A DNA stretch of 50,057 nt from an uncultured Alphaproteobacteria bacterium (GCA_902577905.1 CACHAQ010000008.1:1-50057); one strand, 5' to 3'; counted from the stretch's first letter, positions 26,875-35,263 are shown. Notes: generated by a model from the sequence alone, not told the origin. A program made the numbers and translations.

Positions 26875-27010
26875 TGAAGTTAAAAATTAATTAAATTTAT
26901 AAAAATTTAATATTCCATTAATCTATTTGTAAACAATAAAATTTAAATGTTTCTTACCACTCACAGTAGTATTTCCTCCTGCTAATTACCAATAATTGTG
27001 AGTGGGATTA
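26829..27010 (+). repeat. Left copy of a 182-bp direct repeat
   Basis: This copy begins inside arsC (last 15 codons) and runs through the stop, an AT-rich spacer and a hairpin. It matches 29841-30021 in the same orientation, about 30 differences by eye (around 83%). The hairpin stem and the stretch AAATTTAAAT are the best conserved non-coding parts. Together with the right copy it brackets the acyltransferase-plcP-agt genes. Confidence 0.85.
26957..27005. ncRNA. Conserved hairpin with CCTCC loop, possible small RNA or terminator
   Basis: CCACTCACA (26957-26965) pairs with TGTGAGTGG (26997-27005), and a G-U and a T-A pair extend the stem inwards. The loop of about 31 bases holds TTTCCTCCTGCTA. 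On the plus strand CCUCC could pair with Shine-Dalgarno sequences, as in loop-exposed alphaproteobacterial small RNAs. TTTTTTATTT follows eight bases later, so a large-loop terminator for arsC is the plain alternative. The 211 bases between arsC and the acyltransferase otherwise hold only the Pho-box-like site at 27037. Confidence 0.45.
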
Positions 27011-27036
27011 ATTTTTTATTTCTCCTTTTTCGAGTA

Positions 27037-27054
27037 CTTTAACAATTGTTTAAC
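27037..27054 (+). promoter_or_regulatory. Pho-box-like pair ahead of the acyltransferase gene
   Basis: CTTTAAC (27037) and GTTTAAC (27048) lie 11 bases apart with an AATT spacer, 31 bases before the ATG. They resemble ATTTAAC and TTTTAAC in the neighbouring arrays. Only two units are clear. Confidence 0.5.
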
Positions 27055-27085
27055 ATTATAAAATTAAGAATTTAAAGTAAATTTT

Positions 27086-27928
27086 ATGAAAATTAATAAA
27101 CCAGCGCTTACCTTTTCTAACTCCGAAGTTAATCCTGTTGGAAAGATTATTATTCAATTAACCGAATTGGGAACGGGTAAAATTAAGTTACGTAAGTTGT
27201 ATGAGGATTATTTAAGAGAAAATTTACCTCCAGAGAATTTTTGGCATGATGCAATTGAAAGATTAGGTCTCCGTATTCAGACACATTATCATTCTAAAAG
27301 TAATATTCCTAAAAATGGCAAACTTGTCGTAATCGCTAACCATGCATTTGGAATAGCTGATGGTCTTACAATATGCTCTTTAATTAGTAAAATTAGACAA
27401 GATTACAAAATTATTACGCATAAAGTTTTACAAGGAGCAGATCTTATTAAGAATAAAATTATTCCTCTTGATTTTTCAAAAAATAGAAATGCTTTAATAA
27501 ATAATATCGCTGCACGTAAAGAATGCGAAGAACACTTAAGAAATAATGGGGCACTAATCATTTTTCCATCAGGATCAGTTTCAACGAAACCAAAATTAAA
27601 AAAAGGAATCAAAGCAATAGATCGTGAATGGAAACAATTTACTTCAAAAATAATAATGAAAACTCAATCACCTGTCCTCCCAATTTTTTTTGAAGGACAA
27701 AATAGCGAACTTTTTCATGTTGCTGATAAAATTGGGCAAGTCTTTCGATATTCTTTAATGATATATGAACTTAAAAGAAGAATGGGAAAAAAAATTGATG
27801 TTCATATTGGACAAAGAATACCCTTTGAAACCATAAAAGAAATTGGCAATCTTATTGAGATTACAAAATTTTTAAGGAATAGCACTTATAGATTAGATCC
27901 AAGTAATAAAAACTCAATATTTAATTAA
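27086..27928 (+). CDS. PlsC-like lysophospholipid acyltransferase
   Basis: 280 aa. The acyltransferase motif ANHAFGIADG (H...D) is near residue 88 and the phosphate/glycerol-binding motif IFPSGSVST near residue 155, as in COG3176-type acyltransferases (including the OlsA-like group). It has no GNAT domain, so it is not a fused OlsB-OlsA. It is the first gene inside the repeat-flanked cassette, 78 bases before plcP, and has its own Pho-box-like site. A job in making ornithine lipid or re-acylating glycolipid during phosphate shortage is plausible inference. Confidence 0.75.
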   Translation: MKINKPALTFSNSEVNPVGKIIIQLTELGTGKIKLRKLYEDYLRENLPPENFWHDAIERLGLRIQTHYHSKSNIPKNGKLVVIANHAFGIADGLTICSLISKIRQDYKIITHKVLQGADLIKNKIIPLDFSKNRNALINNIAARKECEEHLRNNGALIIFPSGSVSTKPKLKKGIKAIDREWKQFTSKIIMKTQSPVLPIFFEGQNSELFHVADKIGQVFRYSLMIYELKRRMGKKIDVHIGQRIPFETIKEIGNLIEITKFLRNSTYRLDPSNKNSIFN

Positions 27929-27950
27929 TACTTCTGTAAAAAAAAAAGTT

Positions 27951-27979
27951 AGTTAATGTAATTGAAATAAAATTTTAAC
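27951..27979 (+). promoter_or_regulatory. Pho-box-like direct repeats ahead of the first plcP-agt pair
   Basis: AGTTAAT (27951), TTGAAAT (27962) and TTTTAAC (27973) at exact 11-base spacing, ending 27 bases before the plcP ATG. The order and bases closely follow the site before the ABC operon. The second plcP-agt pair has no comparable site. Confidence 0.55.
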
Positions 27980-28006
27980 AAATTCTTTCTATTATTTATT
28001 AATAAA

Positions 28007-28813
28007 ATGAAAGATCAGCAATCAGTTTCATATTATAGAACTATATGGATATCTGATCTTCATCTTGGAACAGAAAATAGCAAGAGTGAAATGCTTCTTG
28101 AATTTTTGAGATCAACAGATTCAAAATATTTATTTTTAGTTGGCGATATTATTGATGCATGGAGAATGAAAAAAAAAATTTATTGGCATCAAACTCATAA
28201 TGACATTATCCAGAAGATTTTGCGTAAAGCAAGAAAAGGCACAAAAGTAATATTTATCCCAGGTAATCATGACGAACTTGTAAAAAATTACACAAGTTTT
28301 TCACTAGGGAATATATCAATAAAAAATAAGTTTACACACAAATTAGCTGATGGGAGAAAAGCCCTTGTTTTACATGGTGATGAATTTGATGCAGTTATAT
28401 TAAACGCTAAATGGCTGGCAAGTATTGGGTCATCCCTATACGAATTTATATTAAAGTTGAATAACTATCTAAATTTTGTCAGAAGAAAACTAGGTTTATC
28501 TTATTGGTCATTATCTCAATTTCTCAAACATCAAACAAAAAGAGCCACGAATTTTATTTCTAACTTTGAGTTTGCCGTATCTGATAGTGCTAAAAGAGTA
28601 AATGCCGATGTTGTTGTTTGCGGCCATATTCATAAGCCCGTTATAAAAAAATTAAATGGAGTGTTATATTGCAATGATGGTGATTGGGTTGAGAGTTGTT
28701 CTGCGCTAGTGGAAAATAAAGAGGGACAATTATCTCTTATTGACTGGTCGATTGAAAGAGAAAAAATTTTTCACAACAAATATAACAAAATACCAGAAAG
28801 TGTAGCAGTGTGA
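28007..28813 (+). CDS. plcP: PlcP-type phospholipase C metallophosphoesterase (copy 1)
   Basis: 268 aa COG2908 phosphoesterase. Metal residues D17 and H19 (SDLHLG), D47 (VGDI), N87-H88 (PGNHDE), H123 (LHGDEFD), H207 and H209 (CGHIHK). LpxH is a relative, but adjacency to an Agt-type glycosyltransferase is the mark of PlcP, which removes the phosphate headgroup from phosphatidyl lipids so that diacylglycerol can be reused. The stop overlaps the agt GTG start. About two thirds identical by eye to the second copy at 35253. Confidence 0.88.
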   Translation: MKDQQSVSYYRTIWISDLHLGTENSKSEMLLEFLRSTDSKYLFLVGDIIDAWRMKKKIYWHQTHNDIIQKILRKARKGTKVIFIPGNHDELVKNYTSFSLGNISIKNKFTHKLADGRKALVLHGDEFDAVILNAKWLASIGSSLYEFILKLNNYLNFVRRKLGLSYWSLSQFLKHQTKRATNFISNFEFAVSDSAKRVNADVVVCGHIHKPVIKKLNGVLYCNDGDWVESCSALVENKEGQLSLIDWSIEREKIFHNKYNKIPESVAV

Positions 28814-29805
28814 AAAAATTAGCAATCATTACCGATGCTTGGCTTCCCCAAGTTAATGGTGTGGTAAATACATATCAACATATTAATCCATTTTTAAAAG
28901 AAAAGAATGAAATAGACATACTTCACCCAATGATGTTTACTAATTTTAGCTATCCCTGGTATAAAGAAATAAAACTAGCAATTAATACAAAAAAAATAAC
29001 AGAAAAATTTTTTAATAATTTTGATCCAGATTTTATACATATCGCTACTGAAGGACCAGTTGGAATAGCGGGGAAAAAATTTTGTGAGAATAATAAGTTG
29101 AGATATACAACCTCTTTTCATACGAGATTTCCAGAATATTTAGAGCAAAGAATAATGATACCAAAAATAATTGGGTATTCATTTTTAAAAAATTTTCATA
29201 AAAATGCATGCAATGTATTGGTCCCAACAGTATCTATGCGTGACGAATTAACGAAATATCAATTTCAAAATCTTAAAATTTGGTCAAGAGGTGTTAATAC
29301 TGAATTATTTCATCCTTTAAAAAGAAGAAAAGGAATGAAAAAGTACATTGTTTACATCGGTAGAGTTGCTCTAGAAAAAAATATTGAAGCATTCCTAGAA
29401 ATTAAAACCAAAATGGATAAAATTGTTGTTGGAGATGGTCCAGAAAAACAACGATTACAACAGAAATATCCTTACGTTTCTTTTGTAGGTATGAAAAAAG
29501 GTCAAGACTTAGCAAAATATTATGCAAATGCTGAAACCTTGGTATTCCCATCTAAAACAGATACATTTGGAAATGTAATTTTAGAGTCATTAGCATCTGG
29601 CACACCAGTGGCAGCATATCCAGTAACAGGTCCTATAGATATTTTAAAAAACACAGTAATTGACACCCTTGATAACAATATTGAAAAATCACTTAAAAAA
29701 GCTTTAAAGATTGATAGAAATGATTGTAGAAAATTTGCAATGCAATTTACTTGGGATAAATGTGCAAATCAATTTCTATCAAATATTGTAAATGCAAAAA
29801 ATTAA
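28810..29805 (+). CDS. agt: Agt-type glycolipid glycosyltransferase, GT4 (copy 1)
   Basis: 331 aa GT-B glycosyltransferase. The start is a GTG overlapping the plcP stop (GTGA). The N-terminal domain opens KLAIITDAWLPQVNGVV, FHTRFPEYLEQR follows, and the donor site holds YIGRVALEKNIEAFL, VVGDGPE and FPSKTDTFGNVILESLASGTP. This is the arrangement of the marine Agt enzymes that put a sugar (glucose or glucuronate) on diacylglycerol to replace phospholipid when phosphate is scarce. A second copy is at 34262. Confidence 0.88.
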   Translation: MKKLAIITDAWLPQVNGVVNTYQHINPFLKEKNEIDILHPMMFTNFSYPWYKEIKLAINTKKITEKFFNNFDPDFIHIATEGPVGIAGKKFCENNKLRYTTSFHTRFPEYLEQRIMIPKIIGYSFLKNFHKNACNVLVPTVSMRDELTKYQFQNLKIWSRGVNTELFHPLKRRKGMKKYIVYIGRVALEKNIEAFLEIKTKMDKIVVGDGPEKQRLQQKYPYVSFVGMKKGQDLAKYYANAETLVFPSKTDTFGNVILESLASGTPVAAYPVTGPIDILKNTVIDTLDNNIEKSLKKALKIDRNDCRKFAMQFTWDKCANQFLSNIVNAKN

Positions 29806-29840
29806 TTTTAAAATTATAGTTACTAAAAAGTAAGAGACTT

Positions 29841-30021
29841 AATTTTTATTAAATTGAAAGAACTAAAAAATTTATTTGAAAACTAATAAATTTAAAAATA
29901 AGTTTAATTTATAAAAACTTAATATTCTATTAACACGTCTGTAAAAAATAAAATTTAAATACTCTTTACCACTCACAATATTATTTCTTCCTGCTATGTC
30001 CAATTGTTGTGAGTGGGATTA
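29841..30021 (+). repeat. Right copy of the 182-bp direct repeat with an orphan arsC tail
   Basis: It lies in the 227-base gap between agt and the convergent ppk. It carries K-L-K-E-L-K-N-L-F-E-N and a stop in the arsC frame with only synonymous differences (GAA for GAG, AAC for AAT), but no upstream arsC. The hairpin follows. The orphan tail shows that this segment once adjoined an intact arsC. Confidence 0.85.
29969..30016. ncRNA. Right copy of the conserved hairpin, possible bidirectional terminator
   Basis: CCACTCACAA (29969-29978) pairs with TTGTGAGTGG (30007-30016); a wobble and an A-T pair extend it. The inner A-T pair stands where the left copy has G-U, a change that keeps pairing. 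The loop has CTTCCTGC in place of CCTCCTGC. Sitting between convergent agt and ppk, it could end both transcripts; on the minus strand TTTTATTTTTT follows at a distance. Confidence 0.45.
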
Positions 30022-30031
30022 AACTCTATTT

Positions 30032-32131
30032 TCAAATTTTTAAATTAGACTTAGCTCTAGATTTGAGTTTTGCTGAACCCCTCCCAGACAAGCTTGGATT
30101 TTTGATAAAAAAATTGTGAGAGGAAAATTTTTTCTCTTTGCTTGATATTTCTTTTTTCTGATAATTGCCATTACTTAACATTTGCCAAGAATTTGTATTA
30201 TCTGTCATACTGGCAATTAAGATCTGATTTAATATTTGTTCATGTACAGTTTCATTTTCAATAGGAATAAATGTTTCAACCCGCCTATCTAGATTTCTTT
30301 GCATTAAATCGGCAGAAGAAATAAACAAGATATTTTTTCTATGAGGGAATTTATGACCATTATAAAAACAATATATTCTCGTATGTTCTAAAAAACGACC
30401 AATTATGCTTTTAACAACTATATTTTCTGATAGATTTTCTTTACCAGGTATTAGAGAGCAAATTCCTCTTATCAACAATTCAATTTTTACATTTTTTTGA
30501 GATGCTTTATAAAATTCATCAATAATTTGTTTATCAACAAGAGCATTACACTTACATACTATTCCAGATGGTTTATTTTTTCCAGCATTTGTAATTTCAT
30601 TTCTAATTAGTTCATTTAATTTGTTTCTTGCAGTTATTGGAGAATATACTATTTTTTTTATTGTTGTTGGTTCAGAATAACTAGTTAAATAATTAAACAT
30701 TTTTGCAGCATCATTTGTTAATGTTTTGTCACAGGTGAAGTAAGATAAATCCATATAAACTCTTGCATTTCTCGGGTGATAATTACCTGTTCCATAATGT
30801 GCGTAATTTACAACAGAATTCATTTGCTTTCTTGTTACAAGTGTAATTTTTGCATGAGTTTTCATATCAATATTGCCAAAAACAACTTGCGCTCCAGCTA
30901 ATTCTAATTCTTTTGCCCATTTTAAGTTACGCTCTTCATCAAAACGTGCTTGCAACTCTATAATGACAGTTACTAATTTTCCTTTTTGTGCTGCTCTAAC
31001 TAAACTTGCTTCTATTGGTGAGTCATCAGTAGTTCGATATAAAGTATGTTTTATTGATAAGACTTTTGGATCATCTGCAGCTTGATCAATAAACTGCGTC
31101 ACTACTTCAAAAGATTCAAAAGGGTGATGAATAACAATATCTTTATTTGCTATAGCTTTAAAATAATCATTTTTAAAATCTTTAATTCTTTCAGGAAATC
31201 GTACCTTAAATTTTGGAAAAAATAATTTTTTAAAATCTTTCAAAAAAATTGACTCTATACTCGAAAGATTAACGGGTATTGGCAGTTTATATGTATTTAC
31301 ATCCTTATAGTTAAGTTTTTTATTTATGAATTTAATTAAGTGACTAGATATACTTTCATCAAAATCAATTCTTATTACCTCTTGTCTTCTTCTCTCAAAA
31401 ATAGCTTTTTGAAATACTAAAAATAAATCTTCTCCTTCACCCCCTAATTCTAATTCACTATTCCTAATTGGTCTAAAAATACCTTTATCCAAAACCCTAT
31501 CACACTGGAAAATTTCTTTTAAAGAAATAAGTAGGGCTGTCTCCATAGATACAAAACGTGTTTTTTTACCAGGTAATTTAATAAATTTTTCTAATCCCTC
31601 TGGCACTCTTAGTATTCCATAAAAAGTTTTTTTATTATTCATTAAACGACATACTAAGGTTGTTTCTTTATTTGGTATAAAAGGAAATGGGTGAGATGGA
31701 TCAATAATAATTGGCGTTAAAACCCCCCAATTATTTTCTTCTAAATAATTTTTAATAAATGTTTTATCTTTTGTTTTCAGTGTTTTTTCTACATCTATAT
31801 GGATTTTGTTTTCTGAAAGCTCTCTTAGTAAATCTATCCATATTGATTTTATATTTGAAATCATCTTCGATGTTTCTTTATCTATCAGCTTGAGTTGTTG
31901 TTGTGGTGTTAATCCATCAAAACTTTTATTTCGTGAAAATTTTTGAACATTCAATCCTGCTACTCTAACCATAAAAAATTCATCTAAATTAGAGAATGCT
32001 ATTGATAAAAATCTAACCCTTTCTAAAAGTGGAATTTTACTATCAGATGTCTGACTTAAGACTCTTTCATTGAATTTTAGCCAAGACAATTCCCTGTTTG
32101 CATAGTTATAAGCGGTATTTTTTTTTAACAT
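30032..32131 (-). CDS. ppk1: Polyphosphate kinase 1
   Basis: 699 aa, full length for Ppk1. The N-terminal YANRELSWLKFNERVL is the classic family opening. The phospho-acceptor histidine lies in DMKTHAKI and a second essential histidine in NYAHYGTGNYHPR. RRVETF near the C-terminus also matches. The enzyme makes polyphosphate from ATP, storing phosphate after uptake. It ends 11 bases from the right repeat and follows sixA with a 60-base AT-rich gap in which I see no clear Pho box. Confidence 0.95.
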   Translation of the reverse strand: MLKKNTAYNYANRELSWLKFNERVLSQTSDSKIPLLERVRFLSIAFSNLDEFFMVRVAGLNVQKFSRNKSFDGLTPQQQLKLIDKETSKMISNIKSIWIDLLRELSENKIHIDVEKTLKTKDKTFIKNYLEENNWGVLTPIIIDPSHPFPFIPNKETTLVCRLMNNKKTFYGILRVPEGLEKFIKLPGKKTRFVSMETALLISLKEIFQCDRVLDKGIFRPIRNSELELGGEGEDLFLVFQKAIFERRRQEVIRIDFDESISSHLIKFINKKLNYKDVNTYKLPIPVNLSSIESIFLKDFKKLFFPKFKVRFPERIKDFKNDYFKAIANKDIVIHHPFESFEVVTQFIDQAADDPKVLSIKHTLYRTTDDSPIEASLVRAAQKGKLVTVIIELQARFDEERNLKWAKELELAGAQVVFGNIDMKTHAKITLVTRKQMNSVVNYAHYGTGNYHPRNARVYMDLSYFTCDKTLTNDAAKMFNYLTSYSEPTTIKKIVYSPITARNKLNELIRNEITNAGKNKPSGIVCKCNALVDKQIIDEFYKASQKNVKIELLIRGICSLIPGKENLSENIVVKSIIGRFLEHTRIYCFYNGHKFPHRKNILFISSADLMQRNLDRRVETFIPIENETVHEQILNQILIASMTDNTNSWQMLSNGNYQKKEISSKEKKFSSHNFFIKNPSLSGRGSAKLKSRAKSNLKI

Positions 32132-32191
32132 AATTTTTTTTTATATTTTTTAGGTATAAAAAAAACATGTTCATAAAAAATTCATATTTCT

Positions 32192-32650
32192 TTAATAATT
32201 TTTATTTTTTGGTTTTAAAATTTTATCAATAGTCCAGCTATTTTTAAAGGATATTATAGCAAAAGCACAGGTCGGAAAATGTTCAATATTTGAATTACAT
32301 AAAATATTAATTGACTCTATCAAACTAGGGTTGTGCCCAATGATAAGAGTATTTTTTTTTAATTTTTTAATTTTTCTTACAAGTATATTTGATGGACATT
32401 CATAAATATCGTTATCAATTGTAAATTTTACTGAGCGATCAAACGAGTTAGAAATTATATTATATGTGCTAGTTGTTCTTTTAGAAGGAGAACATATTAT
32501 CTGACCAATTTGAAATTTTCTTTTATCTAATATTTTAGAAAATTGTTTTGCATTTCTCATACCTCTTTTATTGAGAGGTCTATCAATGTCATCAAGCTCT
32601 AAATTATCCCAACTAGATTTGGCATGACGTAATAAATAAACTTGTAGCAT
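32192..32650 (-). CDS. sixA: SixA-like histidine phosphatase
   Basis: 152 aa. LLRHAKSSWD carries the RH catalytic histidine, followed by DDIDRPLNKRGMRNA and IGHNPSL near residue 105. These are the SixA marks. SixA removes phosphate from phosphohistidine proteins, but the family also acts on small substrates. The position upstream of ppk1, itself a phosphohistidine enzyme, is notable. Divergent from ppx with 41 bases between the starts. Confidence 0.85.
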   Translation of the reverse strand: MLQVYLLRHAKSSWDNLELDDIDRPLNKRGMRNAKQFSKILDKRKFQIGQIICSPSKRTTSTYNIISNSFDRSVKFTIDNDIYECPSNILVRKIKKLKKNTLIIGHNPSLIESINILCNSNIEHFPTCAFAIISFKNSWTIDKILKPKNKNY

Positions 32651-32691
32651 TCGAGTTTAATACTTTAGATATATACATTTCCAAGGCTAAA

Positions 32692-33588
32692 ATGAAAAAC
32701 AAAAATCCCATAACAGTGATTGATCTAGGTTCTAATACATTTAGACTGGTTATATATGCGCAAGCTATTTATCCTTTTCCAATACTTTATCAAAAAAGAG
32801 AATTTTTAAAATTAGGTGAAAGTATTAACACAGGTAAACTCCCATCGATAAAAATAAAAGAAGCTATAAAATGCTTAGAAGAATATATTAAGATTGCAAA
32901 AGATTATGAGTCCTTAGATATTCATATAATTGCAACGGCCGCAATTCGTGAAACAATAAATGGAAAAGAAATTATTGAACCTTTCAAGAAAAGAAAGTCA
33001 GTAAGAGTAGAAGTACTCTCACCAAAAAATGAGGCTAAATGTGGATCCCTAGGTGTAATTAGTTCAATAAAAAATCCAATCGGTTTAGTTGCAGACTTGG
33101 GAGGTGGAAGTTTAGAACTTAGTTCAATAAAAAATAAGAACATACTTGAGACTAAAAGTTTAAAAATTGGCATCTTAAGAAGTGAATCTGATATGTACAA
33201 AAATACTAAAATTAAATTTGATAATTTTTTATTTTCGAAATTTAAAAACCAATCTCTTAAATTTTCTAAAAACGTAGGAAATATTTATGTTATTGGAGGC
33301 ATGTGGCGCAATCTTGCAAAACTACATTTACATCTAAATGGCATCAAGAAAAATAAACTACATGGCTACCTGATACCATTTTCAGAGTTAGAAATATTCT
33401 ATCACAAATTATACTCTATGGATAAAAAACAAATTAAAAAATTGAATGTTGTTCAACCCAATCGATTAGATAAATTAAAATTATCTACATATATTTTATT
33501 TAGCCTTGCTTCATTTTATAATATTAAAAATATTATTTTTGTAAGATATGGAATTCGTGAAGGTTATTTACATGATATGTTGAATTAA
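32692..33588 (+). CDS. ppx: Ppx/GppA-family phosphatase (exopolyphosphatase-like)
   Basis: 298 aa, the catalytic ASKHA domain only, without the HD-like C-terminal domains of E. coli Ppx. The phosphate loops VIDLGSNTFRLVIY at residues 7-20 and LVADLGGGSLELSSI near 130-144 are present. It should release phosphate from polyphosphate ends or hydrolyse pppGpp. Proximity to ppk1 favours polyphosphate. Its stop overlaps the convergent aquaporin gene by four bases. Confidence 0.88.
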   Translation: MKNKNPITVIDLGSNTFRLVIYAQAIYPFPILYQKREFLKLGESINTGKLPSIKIKEAIKCLEEYIKIAKDYESLDIHIIATAAIRETINGKEIIEPFKKRKSVRVEVLSPKNEAKCGSLGVISSIKNPIGLVADLGGGSLELSSIKNKNILETKSLKIGILRSESDMYKNTKIKFDNFLFSKFKNQSLKFSKNVGNIYVIGGMWRNLAKLHLHLNGIKKNKLHGYLIPFSELEIFYHKLYSMDKKQIKKLNVVQPNRLDKLKLSTYILFSLASFYNIKNIIFVRYGIREGYLHDMLN

Positions 33589-34241
33589 TTTTTAAAAAAC
33601 AATCTAACAGTAACTGTAGCAATAAGAGCCCCAATAATCTGAGCTAAAATAAAACCTATAACGCTTGATGGACTTATTCCACTAAAACTATCTGTAAACA
33701 TTCTTCCTATGGTTACTGCTGGATTTGCAAAACTTGTTGATGATGTAAACCAATATCCTGCAGTAATAAATAGAGCGACACCAATAGCTATTCTTTCCTT
33801 GTTTACCTCTTTTAATATAAAAATAGTTAATAATAATCCAACAGTTGCAATTATTTCTGAAAAGAATTTAAATACACCAACTCTTTCATTGAGTGACCAT
33901 TCAATTATGGGATATTCAAAATACCAATTTGCAGTTAAACAACCAAATATACCAGCAATAATCTGAGTAAAAATAAAAATTATTCCATAATTAATAGGAA
34001 TATTTTTTTGAATAATATCACTTAATACAACAGCAGGATTAAAGTATGCCCCTGAGATATTAATAAACATAGAAATAATTACAAATAAAATGGCACCTGT
34101 TGCAATTGTGTTTCCTAGTAATATTATACCAAGGTCATTTGACATTAACTCTCCCATAATTCCACTACCTACAACTGTTAGTACAAGAAAATATGTCCCA
34201 ATAAATTCTGCTAGTATTTTTTGTCTTAAAGAATATGTCAT
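33585..34241 (-). CDS. Aquaporin / MIP-family channel (AqpS-like?)
   Basis: 218 aa, six hydrophobic helices and two half-helix motifs NPA at residues 68-70 (YFNPAVVLSD) and 173-175 (FANPAVTIGR), with the filter Arg180. It lies 20 bases after agt copy 2 in the same operon. In rhizobia an aquaglyceroporin (AqpS) lets arsenite made by ArsC leave the cell. With arsC 7 kb away in the same island that role is attractive, but water or glycerol transport is possible. Glycerol would also fit lipid turnover. Confidence 0.8.
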   Translation of the reverse strand: MTYSLRQKILAEFIGTYFLVLTVVGSGIMGELMSNDLGIILLGNTIATGAILFVIISMFINISGAYFNPAVVLSDIIQKNIPINYGIIFIFTQIIAGIFGCLTANWYFEYPIIEWSLNERVGVFKFFSEIIATVGLLLTIFILKEVNKERIAIGVALFITAGYWFTSSTSFANPAVTIGRMFTDSFSGISPSSVIGFILAQIIGALIATVTVRLFFKN

Positions 34242-34261
34242 TACAAAATTACCCTAAATAA

Positions 34262-35263
34262 CTAGACGTTTACCATGTATTCTAAAAATTCTTTCACACA
34301 TTTATCCCATGTTAAATTAAGTGTAAAATTTCTACAATCAACCCTTTTTACTTTAAGCGCTTTTTTAATTGATTGTAATAAGTCATTATCTAAAGTGTTA
34401 ATCTTCTCATCTGTTAATACATCTATAGGCCCAGTTACTGGATATGCAGCAACTGGTGTTCCACTAGCCAATGCTTCAAGTATTACATTTCCTAAAGTGT
34501 CTGTCTTAGAAGGAAATACAAACACATCTGCGTTTGCATAATACTTTGCTAATTCTTCTCCGGTTTTTAAACCAACAAAATTTACTTCAGGATACTTATT
34601 AGTATATTTTTCTAATTCAGGACCATCCCCCACAACTATTTTATTATAATTCCCTTTAAGTTTTAAAAATTCTTCAATATTTTTTTCAATTGCTACTCTT
34701 CCAACATAAGTCAGCTGAGTATCCTTGCTGTTTATATCTCTTTTATTTGGATTAAATAATTCTGTATCAACACCTCTGTTCCAAACTACTAAATTTTTAA
34801 AATTATATTTTTTTAACTCATTTAGCATTGAAACTGATGGAACAAGAACTCTTTCAGAATCACTATGTAGTTTTCTTAATATGGAATAAGTAAATCTCTT
34901 TGGGATAAAAGCTCTTTGTTTAATATAATCAGGAAAACGAGTGTGAAAGGAAGAAGTATATTGTAGTTTATTATTAAGACAGTACTTACGACCAGCAAAA
35001 CCTACTGGACCTTCAGTCATTATATGAACAATATCTGGATTAAATTCTTTAAAAAATTTTTCAGTAACTTTCTTAGTGTTGTAAGAAATCTTTATTTCTT
35101 TGTACCTAGGATAACTAAAATTATTAAACATCTCAGGATGTAATATTTTAATTTCAAAACCTTTTTTTTCTAGAATAGGTATAACGCTTTGAAATGTCGT
35201 AACTACGCCATTTACCTGAGGAACCCACGCATCACTAATTAATGCGATTTTTTTAGGCTGCAT
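34262..35263 (-). CDS. agt: Agt-type glycolipid glycosyltransferase, GT4 (copy 2)
   Basis: 333 aa. Same architecture as copy 1: LISDAWVPQVNGVV, SSFHTRFPDYIKQR, VWNRGVDTELFNP, YVGRVAIEKNIEEFL, VVGDGPE and SKTDTLGNVILEALASGTP. The ATG overlaps the plcP copy 2 stop by 11 bases. It would glycosylate diacylglycerol. Divergence from copy 1 is spread over the whole protein, so this is an old duplicate or separate acquisition and both copies look intact. Confidence 0.88.
   Translation of the reverse strand: MQPKKIALISDAWVPQVNGVVTTFQSVIPILEKKGFEIKILHPEMFNNFSYPRYKEIKISYNTKKVTEKFFKEFNPDIVHIMTEGPVGFAGRKYCLNNKLQYTSSFHTRFPDYIKQRAFIPKRFTYSILRKLHSDSERVLVPSVSMLNELKKYNFKNLVVWNRGVDTELFNPNKRDINSKDTQLTYVGRVAIEKNIEEFLKLKGNYNKIVVGDGPELEKYTNKYPEVNFVGLKTGEELAKYYANADVFVFPSKTDTLGNVILEALASGTPVAAYPVTGPIDVLTDEKINTLDNDLLQSIKKALKVKRVDCRNFTLNLTWDKCVKEFLEYMVNV

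Noticed and set aside
26941..26986. Plus-strand leader peptide in the left repeat (ATG TTT CTT ACC ACT CAC ... TGC TAA).
   Set aside because: The right copy lacks the ATG and the stop, so the frame is not conserved between the repeats.
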